Assembly (NCBI GenBank): GCA_016720855.1
Contig: JADKJU010000003.1
Location: 558,001-622,000, forward strand
Length of the DNA: 64,000 nt
Direction of reading: 5' to 3'
Origin: Betaproteobacteria bacterium
Lineage (GTDB): Bacteria; Pseudomonadota; Gammaproteobacteria; Burkholderiales; Usitatibacteraceae
The notes beneath the pieces are model-generated. The model ran no database searches. It saw nothing but the letters and a program-made list of their open reading frames with translations, and had not been told where the DNA came from. The position numbers were made by a program, and so were the translations under genes. Positions 8,034-17,388 of this stretch are shown here, in pieces. How positions within the stretch are numbered: the stretch's first letter is position 1; each line of letters starts with the position of its first letter.

Positions 8034-9092
8034 ATGGACTCAACCCGCTTCGAGCAATACGCGCGTACCGCCAGTATCTCCCTGCTGGTGATCGGCTGCT
8101 TCTTCGTGATACGGCCATTCCTCGCTGCCCTGCTCTTCGCGGCCGTGCTGTGCCTTTCCACCTGGCCCGCTTTCCGGTGGCTGAAGGACCGCCTTGGCGG
8201 CCGAACCACGCTGACGGCACTCCTGTTCGTACTGGCCATGCTCATGGCCATCGCGCTGCCCGTTGCCTTGGCGGGCGTCAGCCTGGCCACCCATTCCACG
8301 CAGGCCATTGACGCGGTTCGGGGGTTCGTCGACCGCGGCCCCTTCGAGTTGCCCGCCTGGCTCACCGGATTGCCCCTGGTCGGCGCTTCCGTTGACGAGT
8401 ACTGGCATCGCCTCGTCGGCGACCGGTCGGAGATCGTGGCCCTGGCCAGGCGCCTGGCCGAGCCCGCTAAAGGGCTGCTGCTCGGGGCCGGCTCCGCGGC
8501 CGGCGAGGGTCTCCTGAGCATCCTGATCGCGATTTTCATGGCCTTCTTCTTCTACCGGGATGGCGAGGCGGCGGGTCTCATGATCCGCAACGGAATGGCC
8601 CGCATTGCGGGTGGGGAAAAGGGCGCGGCCGTCATCGAAACGGCTCAGAATGCGGTGAAGGGCGTGGTCTACGGCCTCATCGGAACGGCCCTCGCCCAGG
8701 CCGCCGTCGCCCTCGTGGGCTTCGTCATCGCGGGTGTCCCTGCCGTCGTGGCCCTTTCCGCGCTGACCTTCGTCCTGTCCTTCATTCCCATGGGCCCCGC
8801 CATCATCTGGGGCGGTGCGGCCGCTTGGCTCTACTCGAATGGGGAATCGGGGTGGGCCATGTTCATGCTCGCCTACGGGGCGTTGGTGATCAGTTCGGTC
8901 GACAACGTCATCAAGCCCATCCTCATGAGCCGGGCCGGCGGCTTGTCGATGCTGCTCGTCGTGCTCGGCGTGTTCGGTGGGGCCGTGGCCTTCGGGTTCA
9001 TCGGGATCTTCGTCGGGCCGGCCCTGCTTGCCGTGGCGTGGAGCCTCCTCACCGCATGGCTCAAGGCCCAGGATCTCAAGAAGCCCGCATGA
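8034..9092 (+). CDS. AI-2E family membrane protein (PerM/TqsA-like)
   Basis: A 352-residue polytopic inner-membrane protein of the AI-2E superfamily, whose members include AI-2 exporters and Na+/H+ antiporters; the substrate cannot be told from sequence. There are about eight hydrophobic segments: two near the N-terminus (18-48), one near 62-85, a soluble region about 95-150, then a C-terminal block from about 155 with conserved FFFYRDG and PMGPAIIWG. The final helices run to residue 345. The ATG at 8034 is chosen because the upstream extension runs antisense through rplM. Its last bases overlap the OsmC gene start (ATGA), so the two are translationally coupled. Confidence 0.88.
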   Translation: MDSTRFEQYARTASISLLVIGCFFVIRPFLAALLFAAVLCLSTWPAFRWLKDRLGGRTTLTALLFVLAMLMAIALPVALAGVSLATHSTQAIDAVRGFVDRGPFELPAWLTGLPLVGASVDEYWHRLVGDRSEIVALARRLAEPAKGLLLGAGSAAGEGLLSILIAIFMAFFFYRDGEAAGLMIRNGMARIAGGEKGAAVIETAQNAVKGVVYGLIGTALAQAAVALVGFVIAGVPAVVALSALTFVLSFIPMGPAIIWGGAAAWLYSNGESGWAMFMLAYGALVISSVDNVIKPILMSRAGGLSMLLVVLGVFGGAVAFGFIGIFVGPALLAVAWSLLTAWLKAQDLKKPA

Positions 9093-9505
9093 AAGCGCGC
9101 GTGAAACTGGTCGAGGGCATCACCTTCGTCGCCGAGAGCGGCAGCGGTCACGCTGTGATCATGGACGCCTCTCCTGATGTTGGGGGGCGCGATCTCGGTG
9201 CGCGTCCCATGGAGATGCTGTTGATGGGCGCCGGGGGCTGCAGTGCGATCGACGTGGTGCACATCCTGCGCAAGGCGCGCCAGGACCTGGTGGATTGCGT
9301 GGTCGAACTCGAAGCCGAACGCGCGCCGGAGGACCCGAAGGTCTTCACGCGGATCCACATGCATTATGTCGTGACCGGCCGGGGCCTCAATCCCGCGCAG
9401 GTCGAGCGCGCGATCAAGCTTTCGAAGGAGAAATACTGCTCCGCAACGATCATGCTCGCGAAGACCGCAGAGGTTACTTCCAACTACGACATTCGCGAGG
9501 CGTGA
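9089..9505 (+). CDS. OsmC family protein
   Basis: OsmC/Ohr-type proteins reduce organic or fatty-acid hydroperoxides using two cysteines. The 138-residue protein has candidate peroxidatic and resolving cysteines C51 (GAGGCSAIDVV) and C117 (KYCSATIML), the normal spacing. The general OsmC sub-family (YhfA-like) is more likely than Ohr because the Ohr N-terminal signature is missing. It overlaps the upstream AI-2E gene by 4 bp. After it, 9506-9580 holds nothing recognisable before the convergent coq7. Confidence 0.9.
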   Translation: MKARVKLVEGITFVAESGSGHAVIMDASPDVGGRDLGARPMEMLLMGAGGCSAIDVVHILRKARQDLVDCVVELEAERAPEDPKVFTRIHMHYVVTGRGLNPAQVERAIKLSKEKYCSATIMLAKTAEVTSNYDIREA

Positions 9506-9580
9506 CATCGCCGTGGCCCGGCTGCTTTTCGGCTCGCTCCCCGGCCAATCTTTCGTCGGCGGGTTGCGCGACCACGCACG

Positions 9581-10207
9581 CTAGAGGCGGTAGGCCGTTT
9601 CCGTCATCACCTTCGCCATGAGGCGCATCGCGCCCTTGATCGGCGCCGGCAGCTCCGCCGCACCCATGGCCGTGCCCGTATTCGCGTGCCCGATCTCGTC
9701 CTCCCGCATCTGCTCGAGGATCGCCCGGCTGCGCGCATCCTTCGGCGGCAGCTGCTCGATGTGTCCGTCGATGTGCTTCTCGACCTGTCGCTCGGTCTCG
9801 ACGAGAAACCCCATGCTCCAGCGATCGCCTGCGATTCCGGAAGCCACGCCCAGCGCGAACGACCCGGCGTACCAGAACGGCGACAAGAGGCTGGGGCGCG
9901 AGTCCAGCTCCCGAAGGCGTTCCGCGCACCACGCGAGGTGATCACGCTCTTGCGCCCCGGCATGTTCCAGCGTCGCTCGTATCGACTCGTCCCGCGCCAG
10001 GAGCGACTGGCCCGCGTAAAGGGCCTGCGCGCACACCTCGCCCGCATGGTCCACCCGCATCAACCCCGCGACATGGCGGCGATCGCTGTCCCCCATTGCG
10101 CCGCCGTCCTTGTTGCCCGGGATGGGACGGGACGCTGAGTTCCCACCCGACACGGTTCGCAGCGCGTTGTCCGCAACGATGATGAAGCGATCGAAGGCCG
10201 TGATCAT
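9581..10207 (-). CDS. coq7: 3-demethoxyubiquinol 3-hydroxylase (Coq7/UbiF-type)
   Basis: Di-iron monooxygenase of late ubiquinone synthesis that hydroxylates the quinone ring at C6. The 208-residue protein shows the ferritin-like di-iron ligands in two repeats: DHAGEVCA and ERDHLAW in the first, ETERQVEKHI and EDEIGH in the second. The open frame extends upstream to 10345, but ATG 10207 (MITAFDRFI) gives the normal N-terminus. It stands alone and converges on the OsmC gene. The two UbiH-family genes at 19.8-22.1 kb belong to the same pathway. Confidence 0.95.
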   Translation of the reverse strand: MITAFDRFIIVADNALRTVSGGNSASRPIPGNKDGGAMGDSDRRHVAGLMRVDHAGEVCAQALYAGQSLLARDESIRATLEHAGAQERDHLAWCAERLRELDSRPSLLSPFWYAGSFALGVASGIAGDRWSMGFLVETERQVEKHIDGHIEQLPPKDARSRAILEQMREDEIGHANTGTAMGAAELPAPIKGAMRLMAKVMTETAYRL

Positions 10208-10240
10208 GGGCTTGCTCCACGATGGCGAGTTGGAATGAAA

Positions 10241-10266
10241 AAGGGCGCGGCTTTCGCCGCGCCCTT
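10241..10266 (-). terminator. Intrinsic terminator of the porin gene
   Basis: On the minus strand, 11-base arms (AAGGGCGCGGC / GCCGCGCCCTT) with a 4-base loop are followed by TTTTT, 33 bp after the porin stop. It is a classic Rho-independent terminator. Confidence 0.9.
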
Positions 10267-10298
10267 CAGGTGTTGCTTGCAGCTTTCGCTGGAACCGA

Positions 10299-11351
10299 TC
10301 AGAACACGTGGCGAACGCCGAGGCCGAAGCCCTTCGGATCCGCACCCGCGCCGCCCAGGGCAGCCGTGCCGAAGTTGCAGTTCATGTTCGCCGCTGCGTC
10401 CGTGGTGGAGCTGCTGTTGTCCACTTCGGCGTAGCTCGCGATGAAGAACGTGCGCTTGCTGAAGTCATAGCGGTAGCCGACGGACCACATGTCGCAATCG
10501 CCGGTGCCTTGTTCGGCATGCTGGTACGAGCCGATCAGGACATGCTTGCCCATGGCGTAGTCGGTGCCGACGTAGAACGACTTGTCCTTGACGCTGGAGC
10601 CGGGGGCCGACTTCTTGTACTCGCCGTATTGGCCCATGAGGCGCCAGTTGCCGAACGCATACCGGGCAGCGAAGGCGTTGCCATCTTCCTTCGCGTTCGG
10701 GGTCGCGGTCGTGCCGACCATGTCCTTGTGCTCTTCGTACGAGTAGGCCAGGTACAGCGGGCCCTTGGCGTAGGTAAGCGAGGCGCCATACTGCTGCGGG
10801 TTCGCCGTGGCGGTCTTGCCTTCGTTGGGGGACCACATCAGCTTCGCGTTGAAACCGCTCCAGTCGGGCGTCCAGTACGAAATCTGGTTCGCCGTGCGGC
10901 GGCTGAAGTTGCCCTGGTCGAGCGCGGCGCCGGTGATGTCGCCGATGGTCAGGTCACCGTACACGTCAACGGCGGTTTGCGACATCTTCATCGGGGAATC
11001 CCAACGGCCGAAGAACGCCGTGCCCCAGTTGCCTTGCAGGCCGACCATGCTGTTGCGGTTGGCAAAGGTGCCGGACGCGTCGTCGGGCGCGAATGCCGTC
11101 TCGAGCTGGAAGACGGCTTTCAGGCCGCCACCCAGATCTTCCGTCCCGCGAACGCCGAGGTAGGACGCCTGGTCAGAGATACGCGTGCGATTGTTGGCAT
11201 TGTTGGCTGCGATCGGGCTGCCTTCCGCCTTGACCGATTCCGCGGTCAAGTAGATGCGACCGTACAAAGTCACGGGGTTTGCGGTCTGCGCCATGACGGT
11301 CGGGGCAACGCAAGCGCCCGCCACTGCCAGAGCGATCAGTTTCTTGTTCAT
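10299..11351 (-). CDS. Outer-membrane porin (Gram-negative porin, OmpC-like)
   Basis: Trimeric general-diffusion porin expected in the outer membrane. The 350-residue protein has a signal peptide (MNKKLIALAVAGACVAPTVMAQ, cut after MAQ or MA). It then has the betaproteobacterial porin opening VTLYGRIYLTAE, repeated amphipathic strands, the FANRNSMVGLQGNWGTAFFGRWDSP segment typical of loop 3, and a C-terminal phenylalanine (GVRHVF) needed for Bam recognition. ATG 11351 is chosen over an adjacent in-frame TTG because AGGAG lies at proper spacing. It is a single-gene unit with its own terminator. The 200 bp upstream (11352-11554) should hold its promoter; a weak TTGAGA-17-CATCAT pair and short inverted repeats are all I see. 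Confidence 0.95.
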   Translation of the reverse strand: MNKKLIALAVAGACVAPTVMAQTANPVTLYGRIYLTAESVKAEGSPIAANNANNRTRISDQASYLGVRGTEDLGGGLKAVFQLETAFAPDDASGTFANRNSMVGLQGNWGTAFFGRWDSPMKMSQTAVDVYGDLTIGDITGAALDQGNFSRRTANQISYWTPDWSGFNAKLMWSPNEGKTATANPQQYGASLTYAKGPLYLAYSYEEHKDMVGTTATPNAKEDGNAFAARYAFGNWRLMGQYGEYKKSAPGSSVKDKSFYVGTDYAMGKHVLIGSYQHAEQGTGDCDMWSVGYRYDFSKRTFFIASYAEVDNSSSTTDAAANMNCNFGTAALGGAGADPKGFGLGVRHVF

Positions 11352-11554
11352 CAAAAATCTCCTTTATTGAAGTGAGGCCGAATTCACTAAAGCGCTTTGG
11401 AACCGCATGGGGATCTTTGCCCCGATTCTTGGCACTTCTCCCAGATATTTATTGAGAAGCCATCCGCATGATGCCAAACCTGGAGCCTTCTCTCAAGGGG
11501 GGGGTGGGAAATCTGCAACAAATAGGGGTGCTTGTTGCTCTCCTGCAACGTCCT

Positions 11555-12349
11555 TCAGGCACACGAAAAGAGGCGCGAAAGCTCCTCTCCGGGGTCGTCG
11601 GCAGCCATGAAAGCGCCTCCAACTAAGTAGGCGCTCACTTTCCTATCCCGCAAGCGCCTTACATCTTCGGGGGCGGCAATCCCGCTTTCAGCGACGAGCA
11701 GTTTGCCGGGGGGAATCCGATCCGCGAGACCCAGCGTGGTCTCCAGCCGGGTCTCGAAAGTGCGCAGATCGCGGTTGTTGACCCCTACCAAGGGCGTTTT
11801 CAGGCGAACCGCGCGTTCCAGCTGGCCCGCATCGTGGGATTCGACGAGAACATCCATCTTGAGCGAAATCGCCAGCGCCTCGAGTTCAGCCAGGTCCACG
11901 TCGGGCACGGCATCCACGATCAGCAGGATGCAATCCGCCCCCCATGCGCGCGATTCGACGACCTGGTAGGGATCGACGATGAAGTCCTTGCGGATCACCG
12001 GCAGCGAGCAGGCGGCCCTGGCAGCCTCGAGGTCGCCTCGCGACCCGCCAAAATACTCGCGGTCCGTGAGTACCGAAAGGCACGCCGCCCCGTGGCTCTC
12101 ATAGGATGCTGCGATTCGCGCCGGATCGAAGTCGGCACGAATGAGCCCCTTGCTGGGGCTTGCTCGCTTGATCTCGGCGATCACCGCCGGCTTCCCCTCG
12201 GCGACGCGAGACTGCAAGGCGGCGGCGAAGCCGCGCGGCGGCGAGGCCTCCCGCGCGAGCCTTTCGAGTTCGGCTTGCGGCACGGCGGCACGCGCAGCCT
12301 CGATCTCGCGGCGCTTCGTCGCGAGGATCTTCTGCAGGATGTCGCTCAA
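11555..12349 (-). CDS. trpC: Indole-3-glycerol phosphate synthase
   Basis: Converts CdRP to indole-3-glycerol phosphate in tryptophan synthesis. The 264-residue TIM barrel has the conserved KRASPSKG (catalytic Lys), SVLTDREYFGGS, RKDFIVDPYQ and VGVNNRDLRTF, and the AESGI phosphate-binding turn. It is monofunctional: the TrpF domain seen in enterobacteria is absent. Start codon and trpD stop overlap by 4 bp. It is the last gene of the rpe-gph-trpEGDC series. Confidence 0.98.
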   Translation of the reverse strand: MSDILQKILATKRREIEAARAAVPQAELERLAREASPPRGFAAALQSRVAEGKPAVIAEIKRASPSKGLIRADFDPARIAASYESHGAACLSVLTDREYFGGSRGDLEAARAACSLPVIRKDFIVDPYQVVESRAWGADCILLIVDAVPDVDLAELEALAISLKMDVLVESHDAGQLERAVRLKTPLVGVNNRDLRTFETRLETTLGLADRIPPGKLLVAESGIAAPEDVRRLRDRKVSAYLVGGAFMAADDPGEELSRLFSCA

Positions 12350-13383
12350 GAGCCCGCCTTGGCAAAGGCCTGAGTGAACGAAACCAGCCGGTCCAGCTTC
12401 GCCTTGGCAGCGCCCGAAGTGATCGCCTCGCGTGCGAGCGCCACGCCGTCCCAGAGGCTGGCGGCCACGCCGGAGACATAGAGGGCAGCGGCGGCATTGA
12501 GGAGGACCACGTCACGCGAAGGCCCGGGCTCGCCCGCGAGCACCGCCTGCACGCGCGCCCTCGACTCGTCGGGCCCGGCGACCTGGATCGCCTCGAGGGG
12601 CGCCACGTCCAGCCCGAATTGCTTCGGCTCGATCGCGTACTCGGTGATGAAGTCGTGCTTGAGTTCGGCCACGGTCGTCGGACCCGTGATCGTGATCTCG
12701 TCCAGCCCGTCGTGGCCGTGGACGATCAGCACGTGACGGCTGCCCAGCATCTTGAGCACGCGCGCCTGGATGCCGACCAGGTCGGGATGGAAGACGCCCA
12801 TCACCTGGTTGGGAGCGCCCGCCGGGTTGGTCAGCGGCCCGAGGATGTTGAGGATGGTGCGCATGCCCAGCTCCTTGCGAACGGGCGCGGCGTGCTTCAT
12901 CGCCGGATGGTGGCTGGGTGCGAACATGAACCCGAGTCCGACTTCGCGCATGCACAGCGCCACCTGCTCGGGCGACAGCTCGAGGTTCACGCCAAGGCCC
13001 TCTAGAACGTCGGCGCTGCCCGACTTCGACGACACCGAGCGGCCCCCGTGCTTGGCAACCCGCGCACCGGCGGCAGCGGCGACGAACGCCGCGGTCGTGG
13101 AGATGTTGAACGAATGTGACTTGTCGCCCCCCGTGCCGCAGGTGTCGACGAGATGCTCGAGTCCCGCCGCGTCCACCTTGGTCGAGAACTCCCGCAACAC
13201 CATCGCGGCCGCCGCGATCTCGGAAACCGACTCCGTCTTCACGTGCAGTCCCATGAAGATGGCGGCGAGCTGCACCGGCGTGACCTTGCCCTCCATCACC
13301 TGGCGCATGAGGTCGACCATTTCGTCGTAGAAGATCTCGCGCTTGTCGCAAAGCCGGTTGATCGCTTCGTGGGCGGTGAACAT
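12346..13383 (-). CDS. trpD: Anthranilate phosphoribosyltransferase
   Basis: Attaches phosphoribose from PRPP to anthranilate. The 345-residue protein has the Gly-rich PRPP loop DTCGTGGDKSHSFNIST, the KHGGRSVSSKSGSAD motif and NILGPLTNPA. The start is ATG 13383 (MFTAHEAINRL); a much longer open frame continues upstream but overlaps trpG in another frame and is not coding. It lies 2 bp after the trpG stop and overlaps trpC by 4 bp. Confidence 0.98.
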   Translation of the reverse strand: MFTAHEAINRLCDKREIFYDEMVDLMRQVMEGKVTPVQLAAIFMGLHVKTESVSEIAAAAMVLREFSTKVDAAGLEHLVDTCGTGGDKSHSFNISTTAAFVAAAAGARVAKHGGRSVSSKSGSADVLEGLGVNLELSPEQVALCMREVGLGFMFAPSHHPAMKHAAPVRKELGMRTILNILGPLTNPAGAPNQVMGVFHPDLVGIQARVLKMLGSRHVLIVHGHDGLDEITITGPTTVAELKHDFITEYAIEPKQFGLDVAPLEAIQVAGPDESRARVQAVLAGEPGPSRDVVLLNAAAALYVSGVAASLWDGVALAREAITSGAAKAKLDRLVSFTQAFAKAGS

Positions 13384-13385
13384 GG

Positions 13386-13952
<567 letters not shown>

Positions 13953-13962
13953 GACGGGATCC

Positions 13963-15441
13963 TCACGCCTCAGGGGCGTCGAGCCCCGCGTTCACCATCT
14001 CGGCGGCCGCGAGGAGCGCCCGCGCCTTGTTGCGCGTCTCGAGCCACTCCTGCTCCGGAATGGAGTCGGCCACGATGCCGGCCGCGGCCTGCACATGCAG
14101 CTCTCCCTCCTTCACCACGCCGGTGCGGATGGCGATGGCGAGGTCCAGGTTGCCGTTGAACCCGAGGTATCCCACGGCGCCGGCGTACACGCCGCGCCGC
14201 TCCGGCTCGAGTTCGTCGATGATCTCCATCGCGCGGACCTTCGGCGCCCCGGTCACCGTTCCCGCCGGGAAGGTTGCGCGCAGCAGTTCCATCGGCGTGA
14301 GGCCCGGGTCCACCTCGCCTTCCACGTTCGAAACCATGTGCATCACGTGCGAGTAGCGCTCGACGGCCATCTGCTCGGTCACGCGAACCGTCCCGACGCT
14401 GGCGATCCGCCCGACATCGTTGCGGCCGAGGTCGATCAGCATGAGGTGCTCGGCCCTCTCCTTGGGATCGCTCACGAGTTCGCGCTCCATGGCCAGGTCC
14501 TTCTCCGGCGTTGCGCCGCGCTTCCTCGTTCCGGCGATGGGACGCAGCGTGACCTTGTCGCCCTCGCGACGCACGAGGATCTCGGGCGAGGCGCCGACGA
14601 GCTGGGAATCCCCGAAATCGAAATAGAACATGTAGGGCGAGGGATTGATGGAGCGAAGGGCGCGGTAAAGGTTCAGGGGAGAACCCGCGAAGCGCTGCGT
14701 GAGGCGCTGGGAAATCTGCACCTGCATCACGTCCCCGTCGGCGATGTAGCGCTTGGCCTTCGCGACGGCGGCATAGAAGGGTTCCTCGCCGATGTTCGAT
14801 CGCGGCGTTTCAGCGGCGCCCGCCGGGACGTGCTCCGGCAGCGATGCCGTGCCCCGAAGCCTTCCGCGAAGGGCCGCGAGCCTTTCCCGGGCCCGCCCGT
14901 AGGCATCCGGCTCGCACGCATCGGCATAGACGATGAGGTGCACCTTGCCCGCGACGTTGTCCACGACAGCGAGTTCCTCCGAGAGGAGCAGGCGGATGTC
15001 GGGCAGCCCGATGGAGTCCGGGCGCGAATCACGGGCCAGTTTCGATTCGATGTAGCGCACCGTGTCATAGCTGAAATAGCCGGCGAGGCCGCCCGCGAAT
15101 CTGAGGTTCGAGGCAAGGGGAGCGGCCGCCACGCGCTTTCGGTATTCGTCCACGAAGGCGAGCGGGTCGCCCGCATCGTGCTCCTGCGCGACAACCCCGT
15201 CGCGATAAACGCGCGCGCGTCCCTTCGCCACCTCGATCCATTCGCGCGCGGGGAGCCCGATGATCGAGTAGCGGCCGAACCGCTCCCCGCCGATCACCGA
15301 CTCGAGAAGATACGACCCCGGCGAGTTGGCGAGCGTGAGGTACAGCGAAAGCGGGGTATCGAGATCGGCGAGCGTCTCGAGCGTGAGCGGGATTCTGTTG
15401 AAGCCGGCGCGGACAAGCGCCTGGAAGTCATTCTCGGTCAT
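13963..15441 (-). CDS. trpE: Anthranilate synthase component I
   Basis: Chorismate-using enzyme, first committed step to tryptophan. The 492-residue protein has the N-terminal Trp feedback site region (LESVIGGERFGRYSIIGL, where the Ser is usually part of the LLES motif, here YLLESVIGG) and the catalytic chorismate-binding domain with PEILVRREGD, RPIAGTRKRG, DLGRNDVGR and GAPKVRAMEII. SD-like GGTGA lies 5 bp before the ATG. Only 48 nt separate it from a Trp-rich 16-codon leader ORF (15490-15540), which suggests Trp-responsive control of trpEGDC. Confidence 0.98.
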   Translation of the reverse strand: MTENDFQALVRAGFNRIPLTLETLADLDTPLSLYLTLANSPGSYLLESVIGGERFGRYSIIGLPAREWIEVAKGRARVYRDGVVAQEHDAGDPLAFVDEYRKRVAAAPLASNLRFAGGLAGYFSYDTVRYIESKLARDSRPDSIGLPDIRLLLSEELAVVDNVAGKVHLIVYADACEPDAYGRARERLAALRGRLRGTASLPEHVPAGAAETPRSNIGEEPFYAAVAKAKRYIADGDVMQVQISQRLTQRFAGSPLNLYRALRSINPSPYMFYFDFGDSQLVGASPEILVRREGDKVTLRPIAGTRKRGATPEKDLAMERELVSDPKERAEHLMLIDLGRNDVGRIASVGTVRVTEQMAVERYSHVMHMVSNVEGEVDPGLTPMELLRATFPAGTVTGAPKVRAMEIIDELEPERRGVYAGAVGYLGFNGNLDLAIAIRTGVVKEGELHVQAAAGIVADSIPEQEWLETRNKARALLAAAEMVNAGLDAPEA

Positions 15442-15489
15442 GGTTCACCACACGGCATTCGGGTCGAAGGGAGGTCGGGGCCGGGCGTT

Positions 15490-15540
15490 TCAGCGCCAGC
15501 TGTGCCATCGCCAGTCGAGCAGGAATCCGCGCAGTGCCAT
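15490..15540 (-). CDS. Candidate trp leader peptide (16 aa, three Trp codons)
   Basis: A short minus-strand ORF encodes MALRGFLLDWRWHSWR then TGA. Three TGG codons fall within the last seven residues, a density expected only of an attenuator leader. It starts 30 nt after the gph stop and ends 48 nt before trpE. Its SD is weak. I see no T-run and no strong terminator stem in the 48-nt spacer; a GCGGATTC / GAATGCCGT pairing between the leader ORF and the region before the trpE SD is possible. The decamer GAGGTCGGGG (plus strand) occurs both just upstream of the leader (15545-15554) and in the spacer (15471-15480). Ribosome stalling at the Trp codons as the control signal is inference. Confidence 0.75.
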   Translation of the reverse strand: MALRGFLLDWRWHSWR

Positions 15541-15570
15541 GATTGAGGTCGGGGTGTGGGAGCCGAAGGA

Positions 15571-16254
15571 CTAAACCATTGTAATCGATCTGGCGGCCTC
15601 TTCCACGCTCGCCACGACCGCATCGGCGCCCAGGTCCTCCAGCGCGAGGCCCTCGCGGTAGCCATACGGGACGACGACCACCGGGCACCCGGCGGCGCGC
15701 GCGGAGAGCACGTCGTTGAGTGAATCGCCAACCACCAGCGTCTGCGCCGGGGAGGTGCCAAGCTTTTCCGCCGCGTAAAGCATGGGTTCGGGATGCGGTT
15801 TCTTGCGCTCCATCGTGTCCCCCGAGACCACCACGCCGAAGAACCGCCTCAACCCGGTCAGCTCCAGGAGCGGTTCGGTGAAACGGCCCGCCTTGTTCGT
15901 CACGCACCCCATGGCGATGCCGGCCCGCTCCAGCGCCTCGAGCCCGCTCACGACGCCGGGGTACAGACGCGACCGGTCCGCGATCCCGGCGATGTAGTGC
16001 CGTTCGAATGCTTCCTGGGCGCGCTGCCGTTGGTCCTCGGAGCCGCCGCCAGTCGCCTCGAAGCAGCGGTTGACGAGGTTCACGACTCCCTTCCCGACGT
16101 AGTCCCGGATTCGCGTTTCGTCGAGAGGCGCCCGTCCAAGTTCCGCGAGCATACGGTTGGCGGCCGACGCGAGGTCGGGGGCGGTGTCGAGCAAAGTCCC
16201 GTCGAGGTCGAACAGCGCGGCGCGAATGTGTCCGCGCGGGATCGGGTCCGGCAC
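15571..16254 (-). CDS. gph: Phosphoglycolate phosphatase (HAD family)
   Basis: HAD-superfamily phosphatase that removes 2-phosphoglycolate, a metabolite from DNA repair and oxygenase side reactions. The 227-residue protein has the nucleophile motif FDLDGTLLDTAPD, motif II (VTNKAG), the Lys of motif III (KKPHPEP) and motif IV (VGDSLNDVLSA). It lies 3 bp after rpe. The rpe-gph-trpE order is widespread in betaproteobacteria, and no promoter fits between gph and the trp leader ORF, so trpEGDC may be read from upstream. Confidence 0.95.
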   Translation of the reverse strand: MPDPIPRGHIRAALFDLDGTLLDTAPDLASAANRMLAELGRAPLDETRIRDYVGKGVVNLVNRCFEATGGGSEDQRQRAQEAFERHYIAGIADRSRLYPGVVSGLEALERAGIAMGCVTNKAGRFTEPLLELTGLRRFFGVVVSGDTMERKKPHPEPMLYAAEKLGTSPAQTLVVGDSLNDVLSARAAGCPVVVVPYGYREGLALEDLGADAVVASVEEAARSITMV

Positions 16255-16257
16255 GAT

Positions 16258-16917
16258 TCAGGCCCCGGCGAGCGCTTCGCGCAGCCGGCGGATCGCGGCC
16301 ACGCGATCGCGCTCGCCGAAGACCGCCGAGCCCGCCACGAATGTATCCGCCCCGGCCTTGGCGACCGCGGCGATGTTGTCCGCCTTCACTCCGCCGTCCA
16401 CTTCCAGCCAGATGTCGCGCCCGCTCGCCTCGATGCGCCGCCGCGCCTCGCGGATCTTGGGCAGCGCGGAGGCGATGAAGGACTGCCCGCCGAAGCCGGG
16501 GTTCACGCTCATGATGAGGATCAGGTCCACCTTGTCCATCACATGATCCAGCCAGGCAAGCGGCGTGGCCGGGTTGAACACGAGCCCCGCCTTGCAACCG
16601 TTGTCGCGGATGAGGCCAAGCGTGCGATCGACGTGCTCGCTCGCCTCCGGGTGGAAGCTGATGATCGAGGCGCCCGCCTTCGCAAAATCGGGGACGATCC
16701 GGTCCACCGGCTTCACCATCAGGTGAACGTCGATCGGCACGCTGCAGTGCGGGTGGATCGCCTCGCACACGAGCGGGCCCACCGTGAGGTTGGGGACGTA
16801 ATGGTTGTCCATCACGTCGAAGTGAATGAGGTCGGCGCCTGCCGCGATGACGTCCTTCACCTCGTCGCCGAGGCGCGCGAAATCCGCGGACAGGAGGCTG
16901 GGAGCGATGCGGAACAT
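16258..16917 (-). CDS. rpe: Ribulose-phosphate 3-epimerase
   Basis: Interconverts ribulose-5-P and xylulose-5-P in the pentose phosphate or Calvin cycle. The 219-residue TIM barrel has IAPSLLSADFARLG, the metal-binding HFDVMDNHYVPN and DVHLMVKPVD, MSVNPGFGGQ and EVDGGVKADN. It is probably the first gene of rpe-gph-trp. The promoter should lie in the 87 bp to apaG, which is divergent. Confidence 0.97.
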   Translation of the reverse strand: MFRIAPSLLSADFARLGDEVKDVIAAGADLIHFDVMDNHYVPNLTVGPLVCEAIHPHCSVPIDVHLMVKPVDRIVPDFAKAGASIISFHPEASEHVDRTLGLIRDNGCKAGLVFNPATPLAWLDHVMDKVDLILIMSVNPGFGGQSFIASALPKIREARRRIEASGRDIWLEVDGGVKADNIAAVAKAGADTFVAGSAVFGERDRVAAIRRLREALAGA

Positions 16918-17004
16918 GGCGGCTTTCGGGAGGCGGTGGACGATGAAATTCTACGCGATTCCCCGCGCCCTTTCGCGGTGCGGGTTTCCTGCTAACATCG
17001 ACGC

Positions 17005-17388
17005 ATGCCCGAATCGAAGAGATACGTTGTCGCGGTCACCGCGCATTCGACCTACCTGCCCGACCAGTCGGACGAGGACGACGAGCGGTTCGTGTTCGCC
17101 TACACCATCCGCATCACGAACACGGGCGACGTCACCGCGCAGGTCATGAGCCGCCACTGGATCATCACCGACGCGGACAACAAGGTGCAGGAAGTGCGCG
17201 GAATGGGCGTGGTCGGCGAGCAGCCCGTCCTGAAGCCCGGCGACACGTTCGAGTACTCGAGCGGGTCTTCCATTCCGACCGCGGTGGGCACGATGCGCGG
17301 CAGCTACCAGCTGGTGGCGGAGGACGGCACGCGCTTCGAGGCCCCGATCCCCGAGTTCGCCCTGAGCGTTCCCCGAGTCCTGCACTAG
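17005..17388 (+). CDS. apaG: ApaG (Co2+/Mg2+ efflux-associated protein)
   Basis: A 127-residue single-domain protein with a fibronectin-III-like fold; its molecular function is unsettled and the cobalt/magnesium link comes from older enteric genetics. Family motifs seen: FAYTIRITNTG, RHWIITDADNKVQEVRGMGVVGEQP and a C-terminal IPEFALSVPRVLH. It is divergent from rpe. Its stop codon overlaps the 3' end of a small convergent ORF. Confidence 0.96.
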   Translation: MPESKRYVVAVTAHSTYLPDQSDEDDERFVFAYTIRITNTGDVTAQVMSRHWIITDADNKVQEVRGMGVVGEQPVLKPGDTFEYSSGSSIPTAVGTMRGSYQLVAEDGTRFEAPIPEFALSVPRVLH

